Positions 1 through 11,084 of a stretch of DNA of 64,000 nt are shown piece by piece. Every line of letters begins with the position of its first letter. Position 1 is the stretch's first letter. The stretch comes from Atopsyche davidsoni. Its lineage: Eukaryota > Arthropoda > Insecta > Trichoptera > Hydrobiosidae. The notes under the pieces were generated by a model. That model saw nothing but the letters and a program-made list of their open reading frames with translations. It did no database searches and was not told the DNA's origin. The DNA lies in the NCBI GenBank assembly GCA_022113835.1, contig JAILWY010000002.1:4442501-4506500 (forward strand), in the 5' to 3' direction. Made by a program: the position numbers and the translations under genes.

Positions 1-335
1 CTATGCGTAAAAATTCCAAAAAAAAAAATATTTATAACTCACTGATATCATTTTCGGATCAACTTTTTTCAAGTTCATTTTAATATTTATTTCACGGTTT
101 CCGTGTAACTGCATTCTTATAATTTGGTTTAAATCAATTTACTTAACTAATTGACTACATGTGATATTCTTTGTCGTTTTTTTGGTGTTGGAGTAAAACT
201 ATGCGTAAAAATTCCAAAAAAAAATATATTTATAACTCACTGATATCGAAAAATTGATATCATTTTCGGATCAAGTTCATTTTAATATTTATTTCACTAG
301 TAAAACTATGCGTAAAAATTCCAAAAAAACATATG
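1..335. repeat. Short AT-rich tandem repeat, three copies
   Basis: The phrase CTATGCGTAAAAATTCC followed by an A-run begins at about 1, 199 and 306. Copies one and two continue with TATAACTCACTGATATC and a shared TTCATTTTAATATTTATTTCA block, and the third is truncated. Spacing is irregular (about 198 then 107 bp), so this is a decaying direct repeat and not a satellite. The left edge of the window cuts the array, so its full size is unknown. Confidence 0.8.
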
Positions 336-469
336 CCAAGTCTCCCTGGCTAAAACGAGCCTTTGGGTCCAAGTCTAATTTAATGAATTTATAAATACGC
401 CGAAGGCTATTTTATATTACAAAATTTGAACAGTGTTTGGGAGAAATGATGTTTTCTGTAAATTTTCGC

Positions 470-610
470 CAACTGTGTCAACCGGCCCGCGCCACGGCCT
501 TGGCTTCAAATCGCCCGGGGCGTTGCGCAACGTTCTTGAGACCACACTGTTTGCTCGTCTACGCAACGGTACGCGTTCACACAGTTTTGCAATAACCCCG
601 TGAATTTGGG
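470..610. other. Small GC-rich island, no gene recognised
   Basis: A GC- and CpG-rich patch (GCCCGCGCCACGGCC, CGCCCGGGGCGTTGCGC) stands out from AT-rich flanks. The short frame on the minus strand across it matches nothing I recognise. It resembles the other CpG-rich islands in the window and may be regulatory or simply unique DNA. Confidence 0.3.
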
Positions 611-724
611 GACACAACTGCAAACGAGCTATTAAAAAAAAAAATCGTTATACTTTGATCATGAGTATATTCATATTCAATATGTAAACATAGATATAAA
701 AATTACATTAGTTGGCTTGGGGGT

Positions 725-775
725 TGGAGCGTGGTGTAGAGGTTTCTGGGCTCACGCCTGTTTCAATCTGGTAAA
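725..775 (+). repeat. Degenerate tRNA-like (SINE head) relic
   Basis: TGGTGTAGAGG at 732-742 fits the pol III A-box consensus TRGYNNARNNG. About 20 bp downstream is CTGTTTCAATCTGG, a degraded B-box. The spacing suits a tRNA-derived SINE promoter, but the B-box has lost a position and no tRNA fold is convincing. Most likely a decayed SINE head. Confidence 0.35.
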
Positions 776-1370
776 ATATGTTTTCTTTTAAACTTATTGA
801 ATATCTTTATGCTAGTTTATAAACATAAAAATGGCTGGGAGATTGCCTCATTTAAAATTGAGAATATTTTGCCTTTTCAGCGATTTGTTAGACTGGATAT
901 CCAATTGTGGTAAATCTCGTAAAGTTTGTCACAAATAATAAACAAAAATCGAATTAAAAATGTTAAAATAATATATAGTGATTTCAAATTGAATATAAAT
1001 AACCCCAAGCCATCGTGTTAAAAATCACGAAATGTATCATTGAAGCTTAAGAGTTTCTAGCCCTATTTTTTTAAATGTAAAAAATAGTTTTACGATACAG
1101 ATTTTTTAATGAGGACTAAGACACAGTGCTAGCCGTTTAAAATTTGTTTTTGGTTATGTGTGTAGATTTTGGGAGCTGTTGTTATTAGTTTTCACTCCTC
1201 CACCGTTTCGGAAGATCTTCTGATGTATCCCTGAAGATGATCAGAGGGTTGAAAGCATAAAACAGCTCAACACCCAAAATACCAAATCAGGTTATATTTA
1301 CTTTACTATCAATATCATGCTGTGAATACAAATGTATTGTATTGTTGTTAAAGCTGCAACACGCCACAGT
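776..1370. other. AT-rich DNA without recognisable feature
   Basis: AT-rich sequence with no convincing reading frame, RNA gene or repeat. The short segment at about 1190-1270 (CACTCCTCCACCG to GAAAGCATAAAACAGC) is less AT-rich and may be an unrecognised repeat fragment. Confidence 0.4.
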
Positions 1371-1439
1371 TAAATGCCTCTACACTTACTGGAACTCTTA
1401 GTCACAATCACACAGCAATTACCCAAAGTTCACCGTGAC

Positions 1440-1610
1440 TGGGGTCACAACACTCCGCCCCGGGCCCTCCCCTGCAGTGAGTTTGTTCCCGGCGGGGGGC
1501 CCTTGTCGCGAGGGGCGCAGCTCCCGCCAGGTGTAGGCCGTGTAAGCTGTCCGTGGTTGAGGTTTGAGCTTTTCGATGCCCTTTGTTGCGCATCGGGGGG
1601 TGCAACCTAA
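1440..1610. other. GC-rich island
   Basis: GC-rich patch with CCGCCCCGGGCCC and GGCGGGGGGCCC. Frames are open on both strands simply because the patch is GC-rich, and neither translation is recognisable. Possible regulatory or unique DNA. Confidence 0.3.
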
Positions 1611-1699
1611 TGACTGCAGTTTATTCATAAGTCATGATGAATGAACGGGATGATTCGCGGCGAGTGGAGGAGTAAACGTTAGGTTTAGATTTTTTATAT

Positions 1700-1978
1700 A
1701 TATTCTTCTATATCAAGTGCCAAATGGTCGCCAAACTCTTCCGGGGTTGGCGGATATTTCACTGAGCATATACTCATGCTAAGCCAGTGGGTCCTCGGGT
1801 CTTTCTACACTGCAGTTTTATATTGCTGCTTCCCAAGAGCTGCGCTTAGATCTGATACTCCTTCTCCAGCATGCTGCAGCCATCCCACCTCGACAAGGTA
1901 CTTCAAGAGCACATACCTTCACTCCACAAAGTCTACTACTCCACTACCGATCCTTAAAGGGTACAGAATGGCAGTAAA
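1700..1978 (+). repeat. Family A dispersed repeat, copy 1
   Basis: Matches the window's family A from the AAGTGCC start through TTTCACTGAGCATATACTC, GATCTGATACTCC, CTGCAGCCATCC and ACTACTCCACTACCGATCC to GGGTACAGAATGGCAG. About 280 bp with small internal losses. No coding frame is kept. Its reverse complement ends in the same tail as the LINE family B fragments, which suggests a SINE-like element or a LINE 3' untranslated region. Confidence 0.75.
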
Positions 1979-2249
1979 TATAAAAAATTATATATTTTGC
2001 TCATTCATGAATTATACTTCTGGCCGCCATTAAATGCAAGTGAAATCAATAGGTGGCAAGTCAATAACAGGTCTAAATATTGCGTTGGGCTGCAAAAAAT
2101 TCAAGTTTTGCCATCAGTAAGTGAAATCGGCATAATGATGAGACAAAGATGGTATAAAAAAAGCAACACAGCCTTACACCCACGGAACCAACGAACATAA
2201 AGCTAACTATAAATCACATCATGATCTAAAATCAACTTATTCAATTCAC

Positions 2250-2294
2250 GTTTCTGTTGTCGGTTGTGTCGAAGCGTGTGTAAGCAGCTTTAAT
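2250..2294. repeat. Family D MITE, solo right end
   Basis: Contains TTGTCGGTTGTGTCG followed by AAGCGTGTGTAAGCAGC and a terminal TTTAA, the right terminus shared with the family D copies at 35.9-36.1 and 55.4 kb. No partner left end is close by, so this is a truncated copy. Confidence 0.6.
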
Positions 2295-2299
2295 CACTA

Positions 2300-3140
2300 C
2301 ATCGCGGGGCGATTTTTATAATTTATTTTACCCATATAATAAATAATTGCTTCAGGGGTGTGAATATAAAAGCCGGGACGCGTCTATTGGAATCACAAAT
2401 TACTACAAAACAATAGAACCTTACACTGCCACCCCTCAAATGAAACGGTTGCCTACCCTCTTGCCGCCCCCCAGGCCCCCAGCCCCGCAGCCGAGACGCA
2501 ACAACGTGTCTTCATCGGCGTGCTATGCGATGAACGTCACTGGGGTGCGTACCTACCCCCGCTGGGGCATTTACACTATTTATTCAACAGACATATTTCC
2601 TTTCTGCCCATAAATAATTCCGACTAAATGCTGTGGGGTTCCACTGAAGACCAAGGCCGCGACCAGAGTGATACAATTCATGGGATTTTAATACTAATAT
2701 TTAATACATTTTACTATCAGAATTCAAAAAAAAAAAAAAAAACACTGTATCTTAACAGGCAAGAGCACTTAAGAGTGGTCAGATAGCTATTCAGATAAAA
2801 AAAATATTTACAACTGATATATATTTTTCCATTTTCAATCAAATAATAACATGCTTATGTTTTTTTGATAATCACTTAATCAATCAAACTGTTATCAATT
2901 CTATAATTAGGAGTGTAGTAAGTTTGTTTGTAAATTTTCAAAAGTCGTTATTTTTAATACACTTGCATTGTTTCCCATCGAGTGCATATATCACATAGGT
3001 TTATATAATAAAAAATTTAAAATGCCTTCAAACAGGTGACACTGTTATTGTCTCTCCGTTTTACATATAATCATGACATTTATGTTTTTTAATAACTAAA
3101 ATACTGCAGTTTTGATACAATTTAATACATCGTGTACTAT
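2300..3140. other. AT-rich DNA with a small GC-rich patch
   Basis: Mostly AT-rich with an A17 tract near 2727. A GC-richer patch at about 2450-2570 (TTGCCGCCCCCCAGG, CCCGCAGCCGAGACG) lacks a recognisable protein. Nothing else can be supported. Confidence 0.4.
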
Positions 3141-3670
3141 TTAGGGGGGGGGGGTTTATTTGGCATTCGCGATCATTGTTATTTCGAGTCTAATTGATTC
3201 AAAGAGAAAATATTCAACAAATCTAACGAGCTACAAATTGGTTTGCCGACAAACGTTCGTGAAAACTTTTTCCACCGATGGCAGGGACAAATCCAAAAAA
3301 AAGGTAGACAATTACAAGTCAAACATAAAGATAAATATTTACAGAAACATCCGTCCCTCGAATGGTATTCCATATTGCCCAATATTTAATTCAATCCAGC
3401 CCGGCACAGTGCCAATGTACATTTGCCCAGCGCTTGGCACCTTTCTGTTTGCGTAAGGTACAAAACGTCCGTAATTTATGAATGGACTGATCCGCCATTG
3501 TGTCGCCGTGTTGGAGTCACGGCGCTGTTTTTTTTCTCTCTCCAAAGGAACCGGAACGGAAGTGAAGTTCTTTCCAGACCGGTTACACTGCAGAGAATTC
3601 ACTACAGCTGAAATATACGTACTTTTTCTCGTTCTGCACCATATTGCAGGTGCGGATAAACACTTCTAAA
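3141..3670. other. G-run and unclassified moderately GC-rich segment
   Basis: Starts with a G11 run at 3144-3154. The rest is of mixed composition with overlapping short frames on both strands, none recognisable. GATCCGCCATTGTGTCGCCG at about 3488 carries the GCCAT word seen in other islands. Confidence 0.3.
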
Positions 3671-3759
3671 AAATACTCTCGTTTTCGTGTATGCAACAAA
3701 TGGAGTCGTATAGATTATACTCTTCGTTAAATTCAAATTAATTTAATACAAAATTCTTC

Positions 3760-4240
3760 ATCAAGTTCAAAGAAGGTTGGCGACCATTTCACTGAGCATA
3801 TACACATGCTGAACCTGTGTTCATGGTTTTCTATGGGCAAAATATTATATGTAGTTAGTCCCCGGGTCTTTTAACAGTGCAGTTTTGTTTCTGCTGCCCA
3901 ATAGCATTATTACAAAGCTCCGGCGTTTAGATCTGATACTCCTAATATACACATGCTGAATCTGTATTCATGGTTTTCTAAGGGGAAAATAGTATATGTA
4001 GTAGGTCCCCGGGGCTTTTTACACTGCAGTTTTATGTTGCTGGTGCCCAATAGCATTATTACAAAGCTCTAGCGTTTAGATCTGATACTCCTTCTGCAGC
4101 AAGCTATAGAAACAATACCACCACGACAGTGTACTTCCAAAGCACATCATTCCAAGTCCACTACTCCACTGGGCTCAGGGTACAGCGTGGCAGTCACGCA
4201 CGAGCAACAGAATGGGGAGAGCGGGGAGGCATTGGCACAT
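3760..4240 (+). repeat. Family A repeat, copy 2, internally duplicated
   Basis: A long family A copy running from AGGTTGGCGACCATTTCAC to a GAGAGCGGGGAGGC-like end. The segment from ACACATGCTGAA to GATCTGATACTCC occurs twice in a row (about 3806-3944 and 3948-4090), with small differences between the two, so a duplication of roughly 145 bp arose inside this copy and later diverged. Confidence 0.8.
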
Positions 4241-4419
4241 AACACCCTTAAAATAATGTTAAAGTTGTACTAATCGCACCCTAGTAATACAATCCAAAAT
4301 CCACAGTAATAAATGGCAAATCATTCATATATTACATAATACAGGCTTGCGTTCACAATACCATCGCCCCCGGCAGCCATTGCCTAGCTCAAAAGTCGAA
4401 ACAGTAAAAAAATAATAAA

Positions 4420-4620
4420 TAAAGCGTCCGGAAGCTTCCGGTGAGGCACAATGGCGGCTTTGTCCCTTTGGCCGGTCGGGAGTAGTATAGGCCGTGAAAT
4501 CGGCTCGAGTAAGGGAATCGGCGTTAAACAGACCTAAGCCGCCGAGACAAATTGCTTAATGATGATATGCCCCGAGTTTACACGCCCGCGACCCTCCCAA
4601 TCCAACAATCGAAAGATTTA
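4420..4620. promoter_or_regulatory. GC-rich island with palindromic GGAA element
   Basis: A perfect 14-bp palindrome CCGGAAGCTTCCGG lies at 4428-4441, two ETS-type GGAA cores facing each other. It is followed within 20 bp by CACAATGGCGGC, close to the YY1/Pho core. Both words are typical of animal promoters and enhancers. The rest of the island is CpG-rich with no open frame of note. Regulatory function is inferred; no transcript can be tied to it. Confidence 0.35.
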
Positions 4621-4739
4621 TGGCTGTTGCACAAATGCAGCCAGCATCACCCGTGCTTTTGTGTGTGATCAAATTTAATTATGCTTTGCACTTTAAATTG
4701 TTTTTACGTAAGCTTACAGTTGCGTGTTTTGCATGGATA

Positions 4740-5055
4740 CCTCACCGTTCTGTTGAGTGTGCATGGCTGCCATTCTGTACCCTGAGCGTGTGTTCATGAG
4801 TAGCAGAGCTGAAGATTGTGGAGGGATGTCGAGGTGGAAAGGCTGCAGCCTGTTGGAGTAGGAGTATCAGATCTTATAGCTAGAGCTTTGTAAGGAAATA
4901 ATTATATAATAATGATATTGGGCAGGACAAATACGCAGACATGTAAAACTGCGGTGTAGGAAGACCCGAAGACCCACTACTCTTTTCTCACTAAAAAAAA
5001 AAACCATGAACACTGACTCAGCATAAATATAGATGGCACTCAAAGAAGAAGAACA
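4740..5055 (-). repeat. Family A repeat, copy 3
   Basis: Reverse-oriented family A: CATGGCTGCCATTCTGTACC, GGAGTATCAGATCTTA, a TATAATAATG stretch, GAAGACCCACTACTC, then a degraded tail GGCACTCAAAGAAGAAGAAC. Copies in this orientation share the GAAGAAGAA tail with LINE family B. Confidence 0.75.
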
Positions 5056-5059
5056 AGTT

Positions 5060-7440
5060 TTATTAAAAAAATCTAGTGTGTTTGTACAACATGTAAATCA
5101 AATAAAAATTTGTTTAAATGACTTCATTTTTGTAACTAAGATACAAGGTATATTACTGTATATAGTAAATTAATTAATTAAGCTAATTGTTTAAGAAAAA
5201 TTTCAACTAAAAGGGGGCGATGTATCAATACAGCCGATTTAGTAAGACTGACTTAGGCTAAACATGTATTCATTGAAATGGTATGCGGAGAGGCACTAGA
5301 AGAAGAATAGAAAATTAAAATACATTTTTTGAGTTTAAAATTATATTGCAGCAGCGAGAGTAATTTTTTCAGTACGTGTTTCGCACTATTTTATAAAGAA
5401 AACAAAGTAATTTGTAGCCTGGTTTGGTTAGGTTAAGGTTTATTGTGTTAATTAAACTGCTAGATTTAATTTTTTATTTTTTTTATTACATTTTAGGGAT
5501 CGAAGACTCATTTTAGAATTGCGTTTACTTTTACCGTAGTTACTGTTTTTTTTTCCCTATACATTCCTTAAATTCTCAAAAGTTTTAAAACGACCCAAAG
5601 ATACACGTTACGCCCACACGACATATTTTTTTGCAAATAATCAATTATCTCACGTGTGACACTATGAAGAGACAGGTAAGGAAGTCTTTTGAGTTTGATT
5701 TCAACGCCGTAGGAAGCCGTTTATCAACAGGTGATTTATCGGTTAGTTTTTTTTTATAAAATTCGTCCCAAATTTTTGCAAAAAATAAATCATTGGTGTA
5801 TTCGTATTCGCGGTTGAAATAAATAATTCGCACGATAGTTAATTTTATTGCGCGAACATCCTGGACCCTCATTATCAATTTATTAACCTTTAAATTTTTT
5901 TTAAAATCATAATTAATTCAATTATTTATTAGTTAATAATTTACTTATTTAAAAAGTACTCATTACAAAGATAAATTCGACAAATAACGCCATGATTGCA
6001 ATAATAATGATTTTCTTAAAATAACTTAAGCAACACATCTAATGTTTCAAAAACAGCGTTTTGTAAGCTTTTCGCATAAGTTTTTTTAATAATATGTTTG
6101 ATGTCCAGTTTATTTTTTATATACTTTAATAGATTTGACCCCGAGTCAAAGATAAAGCCTGCGTCTGTATGTCAATTTTAATATAAAAGGCCGTATATAT
6201 TTGTATTCTGAATGCAGCAAATGAAACTGAAGCCATTCGTTTATAATACCAACATCCTAACAGTATAAGAAATGCTTACTATTTTTTTGTTCCCATTGAC
6301 AAATTTCAATCCAATTCTTGTAATAACAACTGCACTACTGCCGTAGTATCTTTTACAACAAAGCCTTTGAAACGAATGTTATTCATCCACAGGGAGGGCG
6401 TGCTGTTGTACGGGAAACATTTAGAATTATACAATGCATGCTAAATACCCTTCAACACAACAATGGAAGCTACGCCATGGACGTCTACGCAACGTCCATA
6501 CATAGTTTAGCTCACTTTTGAAGAAGTTCTGATAAAACCAACAAGACTGGACGGGACATTGTCAACGCGACGCTGACTGTTACCTTCCAGAACATTCTAC
6601 ATCAGAAGAAATCATTTGTGGTCTACAATTTAAGTAAATATTAAATTGACAGCACCAACAGAGCATTATCATTGATAAAAACATTTACATATATTAATTT
6701 GATGGATTGGATTTAATCATCAACCAAGAATTACTAGTCTCACGAGAGAAAAAAGTCCGTAAAAAATAATACGTTTTGTTTATGTCTTTAACTTAATTTT
6801 GCTTTTAATAAATTAATTTATGCAAATAAACATTAATTTAATAGACAATATACTTATGTGCTAAGTAAATTAAAATTCTTTTTTTATATTTTTGTAACAA
6901 ATCATGCATTGCAAAAAGCTCTTTTATCAAATGTTGTCTTTTCTTTAATACAATTGTAACATAATAAAATAACCTTATTAACTTAACAAAAGAAAAATTA
7001 AGTAGACGTTATAATTAAAATTATATATATTTATTACTTGGACTAAATGTTTGAAAAGTTAATCGCTAGTCAAAACAATAACTATTCTAGATTACCTGTT
7101 TATAAAAATGGGATATAAATCTTGCAGCTCAATCAATTTATTACATGTAAAAAAATATTTTCACCTGATTTATATTTTTCCAATTAAATTATAACACGCA
7201 TAAGTTTTTTTTAAAATCACTTGGTCAATAAAACTGATATGATATGATTTTTAAAGTCGTTATTTATAATACACTTGTATTGTTTCGATGATAAAAAAGC
7301 CTCCAAATAGGGAACATTTTTTGGACTGTTTTTTAATAAAAATAGATAATAAGATACATATATAATATTTGAAAACTTCGGCTTAAATAAAATCGCTAGA
7401 AAAAACAATAACTGTTTTAGATTATTTATAAAAATGGGAT
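5060..7440. other. Long AT-rich stretch, one LINE-tail scrap
   Basis: About 2.4 kb of strongly AT-rich DNA without a credible gene. The one recognisable element is at about 5272-5310, GAAATGGTATGCGGAGAGGC followed by ACTAGAAGAAGAAT, the terminal tail of LINE family B. The segment at 6380-6640 is slightly GC-richer but matches nothing I know. The phrase TTAGATTA-TTTATAAAAATGGGATATA occurs at about 7090 and again at about 7420, with similar upstream sequence, so a diverged direct duplication of about 330 bp spans 7085-7445. Confidence 0.45.
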
Positions 7441-7447
7441 ATATATC

Positions 7448-7800
7448 TTGGAGCTCAGTTCAACTTTATGTTACGTTTATCAAACACAAATGTCCTCGTT
7501 TACCGTCTTCGGCTCGATTTCTTGGAAAGATCTAGATCGCTTTCAATTTGTTGCCTCTATTAAGACGTTCCATAATTCATTACCCAAATATTTGTGGATT
7601 TCCATAACCTACAGCAGTGCCGGCCCGAGCTGTCGCTGCACCCAAAATGCATTGTTGTCATTTTGGAAACGTGCCGTTTGCTTACGTCTCCACCGCAAAC
7701 ACTCCGCTCCACGTCCAAATAAACGAGAAATGTGTCCCGACTCGCAAGCCATCGATATACCAGCGCATAGATAGACGCCATGGCGAGACCATGCCATGAT
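7448..7800. other. Mixed-composition segment with overlapping open frames
   Basis: Frames of 108 codons on the plus strand and 111 codons on the minus strand overlap here. Neither shows a domain or pattern I recognise, and opposite-strand openness suggests composition and not coding. Adjacent to the tandem array that follows. Confidence 0.3.
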
Positions 7801-8870
7801 TTTATATCTATAATATCGTATATTCTTATGTCGGTGTAAGTATCGTTTATCGGTCCACGAGAAACTGGCTTAATTAGTAAGAAATCAACAAACACTTTGG
7901 ATGGCGAAATAATCGTAATATTCTTTACATCAGTTGATTGATTCCCCTTCAGTGCTTTTTCAGGCTAGAGAAATTTCTTAAAGATATCGTTTTTTATCAA
8001 TTGATAATCTGTGTGTGACTATTGTTTATCAGTCCACGAGAAACTGGCTTAATTAGTAAGAAGTGAACAAACACTTTGAATGGCGAAATAATCGTAATAT
8101 GCATTACATCAGTTGTTTCCCCTTCAGGGCTTTTTCAGGTTAGAGAAGTTTCTTAACGATATCGTTTTTTATCAATTGATAATCATAATATAATATGTTC
8201 TTGAGGCGGTTTGAGCATTTTTTTTAAGTCCACGTAATACTGGCATAGTTGGTAAGAAATCAACAAACATTTTCTTTCGATCAGTTGTATTCCCTTGAAG
8301 GCTTTTTCAGGCAGAAGAAGTTTTCTAATTGGATCATTTTTTATCAATTGATCTTATATATGTTATATAATGTATTCTTCAGGCGGTGTGAGTATTGTTT
8401 ATCAGTCCATGACAGACTCGTTTCATTATTAAACCAATAAAAGTAAATACATCTAGCCTTATGGAGATTACATTTATTACATTTATGCATTCAAGATCTT
8501 TTTCGGGCTTTCTCAAATATATCGTTTTTTATCAATTGATAATCATAATATAATATATTCTTTAGGCGGTGTGAGTATTGTTTTTTAGTCAATTGCAGAC
8601 TTGGTTTATTATTATACCAACAATAGAAAATATATCTCGGCCTTATGGAATTTTGCAATTTAAGATCTATTTCAGGTTGGAGAAGTTTCCAATAGAAATC
8701 ATCATTTTTTTATTGATTGATCAGTCCACGACAGACTGGCTTAATTAGTCATATTTTGTATTCGAACAACAAATGTCCAGAAGATTACGATTATGTATAT
8801 TTGAGAGCACTTTCGCCGTTCGAGGGTGTCTTCAAATTGGAGAAGTTTCACAAAGATATAGACAGACGCC
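7800..8870. repeat. Tandem array, unit about 175-200 bp, 5-6 diverged copies
   Basis: Units contain AGTCCACGAGAAACTGGC, then TAAGAAATCAACAAACA, a CCTTCAGGGCTTTTTCAGG block, and ATCGTTTTTTATCAATTGAT. The AGTCCACG anchor recurs at about 7852, 8031, 8229, 8404, 8588 and 8722 (steps of about 179, 198, 175, 184, 134). Units differ by many substitutions and deletions, so the array is old. A related scrap (CGAGGGCTTCTTCAAACTGG) lies near 8992. No protein is encoded. Confidence 0.85.
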
Positions 8871-8998
8871 ACGTCAAAACTCTGGTTATTTCTAAATCGA
8901 TTGATTTTACTACATATTTAGAGATAATTATTTCAATACTAAATGGCTAGAATACTACGATTATTTTATGTATTAGAGCGCTTTAACATTTCGAGGGC

Positions 8999-9038
8999 TT
9001 CTTCAAACTGGAAAAGGTTTTACTTCTCCAGTTTGAAC
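8999..9038. repeat. Short inverted repeat (hairpin)
   Basis: TTCAAACTGGA and its exact complement TCCAGTTTGAA lie about a dozen bases apart, giving an 11-bp stem. It sits at the end of the decayed tandem array and just upstream of the tRNA-like element. Confidence 0.6.
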
Positions 9039-9049
9039 TAATAACCAAG

Positions 9050-9122
9050 ACTTGCACTAACTTAAGGCTAAGTGTACTGCCGTGAAGTCCCAGGTTCAAA
9101 TCCGGCTGGATTTGAACCCGGC
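9050..9122 (+). repeat. tRNA-derived SINE-like fragment with palindromic B-box
   Basis: GGTTCAAATCC at 9093-9103 is a perfect pol III B-box, preceded by GGCTAAGTGTACTGCCGTG, which resembles a tRNA D-arm to anticodon region. After four bases the exact reverse complement GGATTTGAACC follows at 9108-9118, so each strand carries a B-box and the pair forms an 11-bp hairpin. A clean A-box is not seen. Most likely a tRNA-derived SINE relic with a secondary inversion. Confidence 0.5.
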
Positions 9123-9289
9123 GTATAAAAAAAATATAGTTATATCCCAGGGAAAAAATGTAGGAAGTTTTTTCTCTATCAGAGGTTTGGTCAGACCGAG
9201 TCATATTGAAGGTTCATGTGTGTTTCGATCTCATTGATATTATGTTAAATCTCGATTATATGAAAGGCTATTCTACTTTTAATGTTAAA

Positions 9290-9490
9290 TCCGGTGTCGA
9301 AATGTCACTCGCGACCGTCGGCCATTGTGGCCAGACAAGTGAAGCGGCGCCACAAAAGACGCTCGCCCGCCGTCCCGGCCATTGTTCCGTCCGCCATTCA
9401 TGGCGTGTGTTTCTTTTTAAAACCGGCGTGTACTTCTCTGGGATGGCCGCCTCGAGGTGAAGACGCTTCCAGAATGGCCGCTGTCGCATA
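9290..9490. other. CpG-rich island with GGCCAT and GCCATT words
   Basis: GC-rich block carrying CGGCCATTGTGGCC, CGGCCATTGTTCCG, CGCCATTCATGGCG, GGATGGCCGCC and AGAATGGCCGCT, five GCCAT cores in about 160 bp. GCCAT is the core recognised by YY1/Pho zinc-finger proteins. Open frames across it on both strands are unrecognised. Candidate regulatory DNA; conservation unknown. Confidence 0.4.
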
Positions 9491-9686
9491 ACTTATCAAA
9501 ATATTGTCTCTCCTTTGTGCATTGACGCTCGCAACAAAGCGGATAGAAACGTTTTATTGCAATGCTGCATGCTACTTTTTTTTCTGGCTCCCGGAATACG
9601 TCTTCCGAGACAGACTTACCCGTGATGCTTATCCAACAATAAATAATAAAAAAATTGATTAAATTAAAAAAGATATATTTTCTTTT

Positions 9687-9752
9687 ATGCTTACAATACT
9701 GTATGTGGCTGTCCCCTGATCCTGTAGGCAAAAATATGTGTAAAAATGTTTT
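9687..9752 (+). repeat. Family C repeat, partial copy
   Basis: ATGCTTACAATACTGTATGTGG then CTGTCCCCTGATCCTG and AAAAATATGTGTAAAAA match the two ends of family C. The central GGGCTTACAAG part is deleted. Confidence 0.65.
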
Positions 9753-10074
9753 TTTTTAAATATTACTAAGCAGTTTCTATCTAAAGAGTTTCTGTTAGTT
9801 TATGTGAAGTGTAAAAAAATAATAAATCATAATTTTGAATTTTTTTAAACAAAACATATTTTACACGTTTTACGGTTTGTAATTTTAAGCGAGCAATTAG
9901 AAAATTATTGAAATAGAGCATATACGATAACGTAATATATGAATTTAAAACATAGCCTAACCTTACCGAGTGTGCTTTACGAATTTGCAGATTGACCTTT
10001 TTATCAACCAGTTCCTGGTGTTTTCCGCTATGCAAAGCAATGAATTTAATAAATCTAGCCAGAGCATTAAATTA

Positions 10075-10380
10075 AACCCATTAAACCGTCCAACTTCCAC
10101 CAGAAGAGCGAGAGGGGGGGTGTCTAAAGAGATTGAGAGCTCAGTTTCCGCGGAGGTCTCCGGCTGAAGTCAGGCCAGGGGCTTGCAACCCTCTCCGGGC
10201 GGACTCGAGGGCTGCTCTTACACAGCTGTTTATCCGTATTTGCACTAACCCATGTGCTCATCGTAACCAGATCTGAATAAAGCTTCAAATACTGTTTTTT
10301 TTTATTCTTCCGACGAGTAAGCCCCGAGTCAGCTCCAAGTCTATGAGATGAGTCACTGAGCTTCAAAATCGCCTGCGTTA
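10075..10380. other. Moderately GC-rich segment, no gene recognised
   Basis: Includes TTTCCGCGGAGGTCTCCGG and ACAGCTGTTTATCCG. A 131-codon minus-strand frame covers 10124-10519, but its product is unrecognised and half of it is lysine-, asparagine- and leucine-rich, as expected of AT-rich DNA. Not called as a gene. Confidence 0.3.
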
Positions 10381-10659
10381 CCTGCTTTTTACAACAAGCT
10401 AATGAAATGATTGAATTCCACGTCTTCAGGGAATTTATTAAATTTCCACTGCAGTATTTTTTATATAAATTTAATGGTAACATAAAAATGTCAATTTCAT
10501 CAAAATTACTTTTAATCAAATACTTCTGCTATAAAATATTTTGTAACTAAATATATTTCTTGAATATTCCTTTGTTTATTTTTAATATCAGATGACGGTA
10601 TTAATGTAGAATTTTGAGATTAAATTTTAAATGAAATTATAAAATAATTGATTAAATAC

Positions 10660-10800
10660 CGCCCGCCCCCTCCCGCGAGACGCCTTTGTCCGGGAAGTAG
10701 TGCATCCGCCGCGGGCGTACTGCAATATCCGGCCGAACGTCTCCGCTGGACGCCATTGTTCTAGACAAGAAGTGGCGCCTCGTGCTGCAGCCAACTGTTT
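10660..10800. other. CpG-rich island
   Basis: CCGCCCGCCCCCTCCCGCG, GCATCCGCCGCGGGCG and GGACGCCATTGTTC within 130 bp, in otherwise strongly AT-rich DNA. It has the same GCCATT word as other islands. Candidate conserved non-coding element. Confidence 0.4.
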
Positions 10801-10904
10801 ATTTTAAATAAAAATCCATTCACTTTTATACAGATTTGTAATACATATTTTCATAAACAAAATCCATTTTTGTAATGATCAGAGGTATTCGCAGTTAGTC
10901 TCCA

Positions 10905-10940
10905 CTATATACCTTATATATATAATATATATATATAGAA
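10905..10940. repeat. TA-rich microsatellite
   Basis: Imperfect TATA tract between TATATACCTTA and GAAATTATATAA. Confidence 0.6.
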
Positions 10941-11084
10941 ATTATATAATACGTTTTTTTTTTGTATTTTTTTGAGAAAAAAATTATATTAAAATACTTG
11001 CAAGAAAAAAAAATTTAAATTCGTGGTTACAACATAGGAGTTTTCGGTTGAAGGCGAAGGCATTGGTTGAAGGCTGAAAGCGTG

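Noticed and set aside
10124..10519. 131-codon minus frame as a gene
   Set aside because: No recognisable domain. It spans a change from GC-rich to AT-rich DNA with matching amino-acid bias, and nothing supports transcription.
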